From positions 25,158-46,389 of the forward strand of contig CAJUHL010000011.1 in assembly GCA_910586425.1 (NCBI GenBank): a stretch of DNA of 21,232 nt, in the 5' to 3' direction. Positions within the stretch are counted from its first letter, which is position 1; every line of letters begins with the position of its first letter. The notes beneath the pieces were generated by a model, which did no database searches, was not told the DNA's origin, and saw only the letters and a list, made by a program, of their open reading frames with translations. Of this stretch, positions 15,176-21,232 are shown in pieces. The position numbers and the translations under genes are program-made. The DNA comes from an uncultured Bacilli bacterium. Its GTDB lineage: Bacteria; Bacillota_I; Bacilli_A; RF39; UBA660.

Positions 15176-15253
15176 GAATAAAAAGGGCACTACGGTTTCA
15201 TGAGTTTTAGAGATTGAGTAGTTCACAGAATAGAGAAAGAGGAGATTAATAAA

Positions 15254-17635
15254 TTGAAGCGGTACTTATTTATTGCAGAAAAACCATCTCTGATGAGAGA
15301 GGTAGAAAAGACCTATAAAAAGCATAAAAGTGATATTGAATCTATTATTGGTGAAATTGATTTTATGGCATTAGCTGGACATGTATGCCGATTTTTAGAG
15401 CCGTCTGAATATCCTGAGTGGGACGAAAAATGGAAAGATATTAAGCTGCCAATGATCCCAAAAACATTTAAAATTGATGCTATTCATGATAAGAAGAAAA
15501 TTATCGCTGAACTTGAGAAGAAAATTAAAACTGGATATGATGGGATTATAGTGGGAACAGACTCAGATGTGGAAGGAAACGGAATCTATTATTTGCTGGA
15601 ACAATATCTTGGGTTAGACAAAATGGAAGCCTTTCGGTTTTTTGAGGATGGGCTTACGGACACAGAAATTCTAAGATCATTTCATTCCATTACCGATTAT
15701 CATAAAAATGCAAGGGATGTACATATGACAGAAGCCTTTAGAATTCGCTCGCATTTAGACTGGCTTTCTGGAATGAATTTTACCGTTGGATTTTCCGTTA
15801 AAGCAGGGTTTACCATGAAAGTGGGAAGAGTGAAAGTTCCAACTTTAAAATTAGTATATGATAATTCAACTGCAATTGATAATTTTGAACCACATACCGA
15901 TTACGAATTAAAAGCGGTATATAAAGAGGGATTTAGTGGGAATTACATAACAAAAGAAGGTGCGGTAAGATTTGAAACAGAAGAAAAAGCACTGGACTTT
16001 AGTAAGAGTTTAGGAAATTCAGGAAAAATAAAATCTATTACCAAGAAGATGGCAAGCACGCTTGTTCCGCAGTTGTATAAACTATCTGATGTCCAGGTTG
16101 ATGCGGGTAAGCAGTTTGGCTATGATCCAACAAAGACTTTAAATCTGATTCAATCATTATACGAAACACATAAAGTGGTTTCTTATCCAAGAACAGATGG
16201 TCGGTATATTTCTACAGAAAAAGCAAAAGAATTGCCAACTCTACTAAAAGCTGTTGCAGTTATTCCTGAATTAGAACCGTATGTAAAAGCCATAAATGCT
16301 GCAGATATCGCTAAAGTAAAAAAAGACAAACGGATTGTAAATGATGTGGAAGTAAAAAAGGCATCTCATGACGCGCTTCTTCCAACAGGGAAGATTCCAG
16401 ATCTTGCCAAGCTTAGTAAAGAGGAAACCAATGTGTTGACTTTAATCTATAAAAGGCTTGTTGCTGTATTTATGGAACCATTAAAGGAAGAAAAAACAGT
16501 ACTTATTGTAGATATTGATGGAAAAGAGTTTAAAACAAATGGGAAAATTCTGGTGGATAAAGGATGGACTATACTTTATAACCGAAAAAGCACGGATACA
16601 GAACTTCCTCCATTATCAAAGGGCGACTTGATTACTGTAGACAGATATGAAACAGATGAAAAAACAACCACTCCACCTGTCAGGCTTACACAGGCTACCT
16701 TAATTGACGCAATGGAAAATATCGCTAAATATGTTGAAGATAAGGATATGAAAAAAGTAATGAAGGATGTTAAAGGAATTGGGATGCCTTCTTCCAGAGC
16801 AAAAATTATTTCTGATCTGTTAAAAGCTGGATATATGGAATCAAAAGGAAAGGCTCAGAGTCTGTTTATAACACAGGCAGGAAAAAAATACATTGAGAAT
16901 ATTAAAGATTTCACAATTTGCAAACCAGAATTAACAGCTGAGTGGGAAACAAGAATGCAGCATATTAAAGAAGGAAGCGAATCATATGAAAATGTAGAAA
17001 AGGAAATGCTCCAATACATAAAAGAAATGATAAAAGAAATTGAGAGTGCAGATATTAAGAAATCATCATGGAGTGGAAATAAAACAACGGGTCTTATCTG
17101 TCCGATATGTGGAAATCCGGTATTGAACAGTAAATTTGGATATTTTTGTTCAGAAAAGAAAAATGGATGTACATTTTCTATACAGAATACAATTGCCGAA
17201 AAAAAACTTACAGAAAAGAATTTAAAAGATCTTTGTGAAAAAGGCAAAACTGGAATGATAAAGGGTTTTAAATCAAAAGCAGGAAAACCATTTGATGCAG
17301 CTTTGAAACTAACTATTTTAGATGGTGATACAAAAACTTCAAAAGTAGAATTTGTTTTTGAAAATTCAGAACCAAAGGAAACAAAATCTTCGTATCAATG
17401 CCCTCATTGTCAAAGCGCTATTATAGCGGATAAATGGGCATGGAAATGTGAGAAAAATTGTGGATTTAGTTTAAGCTATAAGATTGCTGGAAGGGACATG
17501 AAAGAATCCGATCTTAAGGAACTTATCAAAACAGGAAGAACCCGAAAAATCACTGGTTTTGTATCAAAAGCAGGAAAGAAGTTCAGTGCTGCTTTGGTGC
17601 TAAAAGAAGATGGTACAACAAAATTTGAATTTTAG
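15254..17635 (+). CDS. topB: Type IA DNA topoisomerase (topoisomerase III-like) with two C-terminal zinc ribbons
   Basis: This enzyme (793 aa) would cut one DNA strand through Tyr311 (VSYPRTDGRY, Arg313) and pass another strand, untangling replication or transfer intermediates. The N-terminal TOPRIM has FIAEKPSL with Glu9 and the acidic triad D103-S-D105-V-E107. Host topoisomerases usually have DPDREGE here, so the loop is variant but the acids are kept. The C-terminus carries two zinc ribbons with Cys pairs at 616/619 and 716/719. Each is followed by a similar repeat with an FKSKAGKPF or FVSKAGKKF segment. Such tails are known in mobile-element TopB enzymes. The start is TTG, after AGAGGAGA (15238-15245). 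The gene has its own promoter and terminator. Confidence 0.93.
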   Translation: MKRYLFIAEKPSLMREVEKTYKKHKSDIESIIGEIDFMALAGHVCRFLEPSEYPEWDEKWKDIKLPMIPKTFKIDAIHDKKKIIAELEKKIKTGYDGIIVGTDSDVEGNGIYYLLEQYLGLDKMEAFRFFEDGLTDTEILRSFHSITDYHKNARDVHMTEAFRIRSHLDWLSGMNFTVGFSVKAGFTMKVGRVKVPTLKLVYDNSTAIDNFEPHTDYELKAVYKEGFSGNYITKEGAVRFETEEKALDFSKSLGNSGKIKSITKKMASTLVPQLYKLSDVQVDAGKQFGYDPTKTLNLIQSLYETHKVVSYPRTDGRYISTEKAKELPTLLKAVAVIPELEPYVKAINAADIAKVKKDKRIVNDVEVKKASHDALLPTGKIPDLAKLSKEETNVLTLIYKRLVAVFMEPLKEEKTVLIVDIDGKEFKTNGKILVDKGWTILYNRKSTDTELPPLSKGDLITVDRYETDEKTTTPPVRLTQATLIDAMENIAKYVEDKDMKKVMKDVKGIGMPSSRAKIISDLLKAGYMESKGKAQSLFITQAGKKYIENIKDFTICKPELTAEWETRMQHIKEGSESYENVEKEMLQYIKEMIKEIESADIKKSSWSGNKTTGLICPICGNPVLNSKFGYFCSEKKNGCTFSIQNTIAEKKLTEKNLKDLCEKGKTGMIKGFKSKAGKPFDAALKLTILDGDTKTSKVEFVFENSEPKETKSSYQCPHCQSAIIADKWAWKCEKNCGFSLSYKIAGRDMKESDLKELIKTGRTRKITGFVSKAGKKFSAALVLKEDGTTKFEF

Positions 17636-17642
17636 TAGAAAT

Positions 17643-17677
17643 AGTCTTCGGCGTTCGGAAACCGGAGACTGTTTTTT
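17643..17677 (+). terminator. Terminator of the topoisomerase gene
   Basis: AGTCTTCGG (17643-17651) pairs with CCGGAGACT (17662-17670) through one T-G pair; six Ts follow at 17672-17677. Confidence 0.85.
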
Positions 17678-17696
17678 GTATATATAACACATATAA

Positions 17697-17828
17697 AGAC
17701 CAGAAAATGAGGAAATTGTATGAAAGAGCAAAGAAATCTTAACAGAGGATGATAAATCAGACGTGGCATCTATTGCCTTGATAAAACAAAGCTCCAATCA
17801 AAGGTGTTTTTATTTTTCTACTTGTTGA
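17697..17828 (+). other. Possible decayed short coding remnant in a 278-bp gap
   Basis: In one frame the bases read RPENEEIV, a TGA at 17721-17723, then KSKEILTEDDKSDVASIALIKQ and on to a TGA at 17826-17828. The wording is protein-like and hydrophilic, but there is no start codon with a ribosome site and the frame is broken. It may be the remains of a small gene or chance. The rest of the gap (17636-17913) holds the topoisomerase terminator and ACATAATAAT at 17836-17845, which may belong to a promoter of the next gene. Confidence 0.25.
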
Positions 17829-17913
17829 AAATCATACATAATAATAGAAAGAGTTTGTAAGGAGCGAGAATTAGAGATAAGACATTTCATAGTAGAGAGG
17901 AGAAAATGTAGTA

Positions 17914-18099
17914 GTGATTAAGAGGGTTTTAAAAAGGATTATCATTTATATACTGATACTGATTTTCTTTCTGTTATTTCATCCATTAGTAACAGCAAAG
18001 ACAGAGCCTGACCTTGTTATAAACCACCATCACTTATCAAAAGGACTGGCAGGGAGACTTGCATTTGTGGAATTAGAGATAGAGTATCTTTTATCTTAA
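17914..18099 (+). CDS. Small membrane or secreted hypothetical protein (61 aa)
   Basis: I do not recognise this family. GTG at 17914 follows GAGAGGAGA (17895-17903) with about 10 nt spacing; the ATG nearby (17906) is followed at once by a stop. The N-terminus is basic (IKRVLKR) and leads into a strong hydrophobic helix (IIIYILILIFFLLFHPL), then a short outer part with a His cluster (NHHHL). This could be a signal anchor or a cleaved signal with the cut after a VTA-type site. The next gene follows after about 105 bp without a terminator, so co-transcription is possible. Confidence 0.6.
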   Translation: MIKRVLKRIIIYILILIFFLLFHPLVTAKTEPDLVINHHHLSKGLAGRLAFVELEIEYLLS

Positions 18100-18204
18100 A
18101 ATTTTCAACAAAGTGAGCAGATGTTTTTAAAATTCTTCGGATTCGTTATTTATATCCTAACAACTCCATAATTTAGATAACAGTGATGAATGGAGGAATA
18201 GAAT

Positions 18205-18534
18205 ATGTTTAAAACAATAGAAAAGATGGTCATGGATTTATTTAATCAGCATGAAAAGAAGTATCTTAATCCAAAAGATAGACTTTTTTCTGGGAAAGTA
18301 TGCAATGCAACACTTTTGGATGCACCAGGAAAGTATTATCGACAAATACTATTGCCAACCAGGGTGTACTATTCTGGTGAAATGTTATTCTTTGAAGAAG
18401 TAGAAGTTGGAGTAAGAAAAAATACTGGTATCTTTCATCATTCAAGCCGGGTAAAGGATATAAAAGATGTCGGGCAAAATACATTTCGCTTTGAAACAGC
18501 GACATCTGCGGCATATATTGTAAGTTTGCTGTAA
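18205..18534 (+). CDS. Hypothetical protein (109 aa)
   Basis: I do not recognise this family. The ATG follows TGGAGGAA. The N-terminus is helical and basic (MFKTIEKMVMDLFNQHEKKY). The rest is beta-rich, with KVCNATLLDAPGKYYRQILL, then ARG/LYS-Gly turns and FRFETATSAAYIVSLL at the end. It is soluble in appearance. A 216-aa frame on the opposite strand covers this gene and the next; it has no good ribosome site and is treated as a shadow. Confidence 0.7.
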   Translation: MFKTIEKMVMDLFNQHEKKYLNPKDRLFSGKVCNATLLDAPGKYYRQILLPTRVYYSGEMLFFEEVEVGVRKNTGIFHHSSRVKDIKDVGQNTFRFETATSAAYIVSLL

Positions 18535-18577
18535 CATATATAAATGCAGTCATATTCAGGAGAAGGAAAGGAGAACT

Positions 18578-18997
18578 ATGAGGAAGGATTTCGTTAAAGA
18601 GTGGGAGGATATCCAAGATGATTTTTACAGGATGGAGCAGATGAGCTGCAAACCGTCTTTTAAAAAGATCCCAAAAGATTACATTACGGATGAAAATAGA
18701 AGCGTAAAATGGAACCGGGAGCAAGTGGAGAAAAATCACAAGGAATATCATAATGAAGTGGCAAAGCTGAATACAGCTAAAAATAAGGCTAGGGATGATA
18801 TTTACCAGGATATTTATGCAAAGATTCGATATGAAATTGGAGTAAATATCAGCGATAAGACGGCTCGTGCCATCTTTGATAATGCATACAATAAAGCAAA
18901 TGGAAGTGGGTTTCATGAAATCAGAATGGAGTTAGGAGAACTGATTGAACTTCTAAAACTAACCGTAGAAGATATAAAAGATGTAAAAAAACAATAA
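18578..18997 (+). CDS. Coiled-coil-like hypothetical protein (139 aa)
   Basis: I do not recognise this family. The ATG follows AAGGAAAGGAGA, 43 bp after the previous gene, with no terminator between, so the two are probably co-transcribed. The product is highly charged and helical, with a Lys/Glu/Asn-rich middle (NREQVEKNHKEYHNEVAKLN) that looks like a coiled coil, then NISDKTARAIFDNAYNKA and a Leu-rich amphipathic end (LGELIELLKLTVEDIKDV). It has no membrane segment. The stop codon lies at the base of the terminator stem. Confidence 0.75.
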   Translation: MRKDFVKEWEDIQDDFYRMEQMSCKPSFKKIPKDYITDENRSVKWNREQVEKNHKEYHNEVAKLNTAKNKARDDIYQDIYAKIRYEIGVNISDKTARAIFDNAYNKANGSGFHEIRMELGELIELLKLTVEDIKDVKKQ

Positions 18998-19023
18998 GGA
19001 GACGGAGTTCTCCTTTTTATTTT
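18996..19023 (+). terminator. Terminator after the 18205-18997 genes
   Basis: AAGGAGA (18996-19002) and TCTCCTT (19009-19015) form a perfect 7-bp stem with a 6-nt loop, followed by a T-rich run interrupted by one A. Confidence 0.8.
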
Positions 19024-19104
19024 CGGTCATGATTTGGAAATACTTAAAATTTTTTGAAGCATACTAAAGGTATGGTGGAAAATAAAAAGGAGGGTATCTA
19101 TAAC

Positions 19105-20511
19105 ATGAAAAAGAGTGATATTGTTTTAAAACTTGCTAAGGAAATTCAAATGGCAGGTGGCAGAGCTTATTATGTAGGTGGTTATGTCCGGGATTTATTT
19201 CTTGATAAAGAAAATAAGGATATAGATATTGAGGTATATAATATTTCGCCAGAAAAACTCAAATCGATATGTTCAAAATTTGGAAAAGTGGATGAAGTTG
19301 GTGTATCATTTGGCGTATTAAAAATTCACGGGTACGATTTAGATATTACAATGCCAAGAAGAGAACGACAGATAGGATCTGGACACAAAGACTTTTCTGT
19401 CAGTGTAGATCCTTTTATGGGTACAAGAGAGGCGGCATCAAGGCGTGATTTTACGATGAATGCATTGATGAAGGACATTTTAACAGGAGAGATTGTGGAT
19501 CATTTTGAAGGAACATCGGACTTAAAGGGACATATTATCCGTCATATTAGTGATGAAACATTCATTGAGGATCCTCTTCGTGTATTCAGAGCAGCAGGAT
19601 TTGCAGCAAGATTGAATTTTAAAATACATGAAGAAACATTAGGTTTATGTAAAAATATCGATATTTCCGAATTATCAAGAGAACGGATTTTTGAGGAAAC
19701 CAATAAGGTTTTGAAAAAAGCGAAAAAACCAAGCGTATATTTTAACTATTTGTACGATATGGGAAAACTTGATGTTTTTTTCCCAGGTATTGCGAAACTA
19801 CATGGAATACCACAGGACCCTGTGTACCATCCAGAAGGTGACGCATTTATTCACACCATGAAGGTACTCGACCATGCAGCTATTATTAGGGAAAAAGTAG
19901 AAAATCCATTAGGATTTATGTATTCAGCACTTTTCCACGATATTGGAAAGCTGGAAACCACAATGTTTGATAAACAAAAGAAGCGGTGGACTTCAATTGA
20001 TCATGATTTGGCTGGAATGAATCTAGCGGAAAAGGAAATGCAGAAGGTTACCTCTGACAAAAATTTGATCCGTTATGTAAAAAACATGGTAGGTTTACAT
20101 ATGCAGCCAGCTCAGATTACTCAGGATGCAAAACCCAAAACCACGAATCGTATGTTTGATAAATGCTTATGTCCAAATGACCTGTTTTTACTATCCGTCT
20201 GTGACCAGGCAGGACGGAAAGATATAAGCCAGGACACGATTGACTGGTGGATTGGCCGTCTTAAAAGATATTACTCCGTGATAGGAAGACCAGAGGTGAC
20301 TGGTGATGATCTGATTTTGCTTGGATATAAACCTGGCCCAGAATTCTCTAGAATACTTGAAAAATGTCATGCCATCCATTTGGCGGAGGTTCCCAAAGAG
20401 GATGTGATTAGGCAGATTCCAAGTATTTTAAATGGAATCGGATTAAAAGAATATGGACAGAACTGCTTATCTAATGTAATCAGATTAGATAAAGGAGATA
20501 CTATAAGATAG
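19105..20511 (+). CDS. cca: CCA-adding tRNA nucleotidyltransferase with HD domain
   Basis: The product (468 aa) belongs to the class II CCA/poly(A) polymerase family, which builds or repairs the 3' CCA of tRNA. The head has VGGYVRD (24-30) and the metal-binding Asp39 and Asp41 in KDIDIEVY. RRDFTMNALM and EDPLRVFRAAGFAARLNF are the signature neck motifs. The C-terminal part has an HD phosphohydrolase domain with FHDIGK (His278-Asp279), as in enzymes that also remove 2',3'-cyclic phosphates. Length and order are typical. ATG 19105 is chosen over an upstream TTG (19054) because AAGGAGGG (19087-19094) precedes it by 10 nt. With the Pnkp-like gene it forms a plausible tRNA-repair set. A poly(A) polymerase activity cannot be excluded. 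Confidence 0.93.
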   Translation: MKKSDIVLKLAKEIQMAGGRAYYVGGYVRDLFLDKENKDIDIEVYNISPEKLKSICSKFGKVDEVGVSFGVLKIHGYDLDITMPRRERQIGSGHKDFSVSVDPFMGTREAASRRDFTMNALMKDILTGEIVDHFEGTSDLKGHIIRHISDETFIEDPLRVFRAAGFAARLNFKIHEETLGLCKNIDISELSRERIFEETNKVLKKAKKPSVYFNYLYDMGKLDVFFPGIAKLHGIPQDPVYHPEGDAFIHTMKVLDHAAIIREKVENPLGFMYSALFHDIGKLETTMFDKQKKRWTSIDHDLAGMNLAEKEMQKVTSDKNLIRYVKNMVGLHMQPAQITQDAKPKTTNRMFDKCLCPNDLFLLSVCDQAGRKDISQDTIDWWIGRLKRYYSVIGRPEVTGDDLILLGYKPGPEFSRILEKCHAIHLAEVPKEDVIRQIPSILNGIGLKEYGQNCLSNVIRLDKGDTIR

Positions 20512-20585
20512 GAAGTCTAATGAATTGATGATATTTGTGACAATAGATATGAGCTAATTACAATAATCAAAAAGGGAAAATTGGG

Positions 20586-20999
20586 ATGGTAAAAACGTAT
20601 AGAAGAAAAAAGAAAGAGTGTGTTTTAGAAATAAATGAGAATCGTATTATCTTATCAAACCCTAGAATACAGCCATTTAATGAATTTTATTATGAGGATA
20701 AGAGAGATATTCTTCATTTCTACTATAATTTAAAAATTCAATATGATACAAATGCTTTCTATTTTGCGCATATGACAGAAAAAGAGCGAAAAGAAGTAGA
20801 AATAGAAAAAGGGAAGAAAATCCAAAGGAACTGGGTAACAATAGCTTCTGGCCATGTGTACGAATTTGGAGCTATTATTGCATTACCGGAAACAATTGAG
20901 GCTATTTTAAATGTGAATCCAGATATTCTGGGCAAAAAACGATATTTTTTTGAAATGACTAATAGTGTATCAATCCCAGTGACTTCAGGCGCTGGGTAA
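20586..20999 (+). CDS. Hypothetical protein (137 aa)
   Basis: I do not recognise this family. The ATG at 20586 has only a weak ribosome site (AAAGGG at 20571-20576), and the gene sits 74 bp after cca. It may be read from the same transcript, since no terminator separates them. The basic N-terminus (KTYRRKKKE) and aromatic-rich, strand-like middle (FNEFYYEDKRDILHFYYN) suggest a compact beta-rich protein. The end is hydrophilic. No metal or nucleotide motif is seen. Confidence 0.65.
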   Translation: MVKTYRRKKKECVLEINENRIILSNPRIQPFNEFYYEDKRDILHFYYNLKIQYDTNAFYFAHMTEKERKEVEIEKGKKIQRNWVTIASGHVYEFGAIIALPETIEAILNVNPDILGKKRYFFEMTNSVSIPVTSGAG

Positions 21000-21025
21000 A
21001 AACTGATAAAAAATCTATATTTTTC

Positions 21026-21054
21026 TTTACATTTAGATAAAATATGATCATAAT
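21026..21054 (+). promoter_or_regulatory. Promoter for the gene at the right edge (TTTACA-17-CATAAT)
   Basis: TTTACA (21026-21031) and CATAAT (21049-21054) have 17-bp spacing and lie about 31 nt before the ATG at 21085. The -10 again starts with C, as in the promoters at 12661 and 15123. Confidence 0.55.
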
Positions 21055-21084
21055 AGTATTAGAAAAGAGCATAAAGGAGATTTC

Positions 21085-21232
21085 ATGAAAACAGTTTCCA
21101 GTTACGCCGTAGAAATTAAGCATTTAAATAAACCAATAAAACGGACAGTTTTTATATATAGGGAGGCACTCGCCTTCCTTATTGACGTGTTCAATCTAGA
21201 GTGGGAGCTGCTTTCTGAAATCAGCAATGCAA
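21085..21232 (+). CDS. Start of a possible TnpB-like (IS605 OrfB) protein, cut by the window edge
   Basis: Forty-nine codons are open from ATG 21085 (AAAGGAGA at 21073-21080) to the end. The opening MKTVSSYAVEIKHLNKPIKR and the following IYREALAFLIDVFNLEW resemble the N-terminus of clostridial TnpB / IS200-IS605 OrfB proteins, which are RNA-guided nucleases carried by transposons. The catalytic part is outside the window, so this rests on the N-terminus only. If right, an insertion sequence borders or interrupts the element here. Confidence 0.45.
   Translation, partial: MKTVSSYAVEIKHLNKPIKRTVFIYREALAFLIDVFNLEWELLSEISNA

Noticed and set aside
18266..18916. 216-codon minus-strand frame
   Set aside because: It covers two genes that have good ribosome sites on the plus strand, and its product is a hydrophobic antisense translation without a start signal of its own.
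2774..21054. Reading the ACATAATA boxes as sporulation sigma E or sigma K sites
   Set aside because: The spacing of bases does not hold to CATANNNTA across the boxes, and three of them fit ordinary -35/-10 spacing better.
1..21232. CRISPR arrays, tRNA or rRNA genes
   Set aside because: No regularly spaced repeats, cloverleaf-like sequence or rRNA motifs were seen.
1..21232. Firm assignment to a phage
   Set aside because: The sigma factor, Pnkp and small unknown genes would fit a large phage, but no capsid, portal, terminase, tail or lysis gene is visible, and two lipoproteins plus a signal peptidase fit a plasmid or conjugative element equally well.

Overview
The window looks like accessory DNA from a low-GC Gram-positive bacterium, probably a clostridium of Lachnospiraceae type. 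It is roughly two-thirds A+T by eye. Ribosome sites are strong (AGGAGG, AGAGGTGA), several genes start with TTG or GTG, short Rho-independent terminators abound, and two proteins carry Gram-positive-style lipoprotein signals. No ribosomal, central-metabolic, capsid, portal, tail or terminase gene is visible. The mix of a DNA topoisomerase IA, RecD-like helicase, CHC2 zinc-finger protein, signal peptidase, lipoproteins, private sigma factor, RNA-repair enzyme and CCA-adding enzyme, with many small unknown genes on both strands, suggests a large plasmid, integrative element or very large phage. The window alone does not decide which.

The most striking gene lies at the left edge, on the minus strand (2378 to beyond base 1). 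It is an open frame of at least 792 codons whose product resembles eukaryotic major vault protein (MVP) along its length: N-terminal vault repeats, the hinge motif LSTGRPK, an SPFH-like shoulder, and a long charged cap helix entering the cap ring where the window stops. MVP is the shell protein of vaults, giant hollow ribonucleoprotein particles. A vault-type shell on a bacterial mobile element is the candidate undescribed system here.

Layout. 1-2837: MVP homologue and its A+T-rich 447-bp upstream region with a 20-bp direct repeat and a hairpin. 2838-4910: four small or medium unknown genes. 4927-6723 (minus): CHC2 zinc-finger protein and a sigma-70 family factor. 6902-11270: an overlapping operon of RecD-like helicase, type I signal peptidase and a lipoprotein. 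11406-12590: a polynucleotide kinase-phosphatase. 12720-13464: two small unknown genes. 13577-15037 (minus): a second lipoprotein. 15254-17635: topoisomerase IA with zinc ribbons. 17914-18997: three small unknown genes. 19105-20511: tRNA nucleotidyltransferase. 20586-20999: an unknown gene. 21085 to the edge: start of a possible TnpB-like (IS605 OrfB) protein.

How the genes may work together (inference): the helicase, topoisomerase and CHC2 protein would serve replication or transfer of the element. The sigma factor may direct its own transcription. Pnkp and the CCA enzyme form a plausible tRNA-repair pair of the kind phages use against anticodon nucleases. The signal peptidase and lipoproteins act at the cell surface. 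No gene shows by position alone that it is a vault partner; the MVP gene has its own upstream region and is divergent from its right-hand neighbour.
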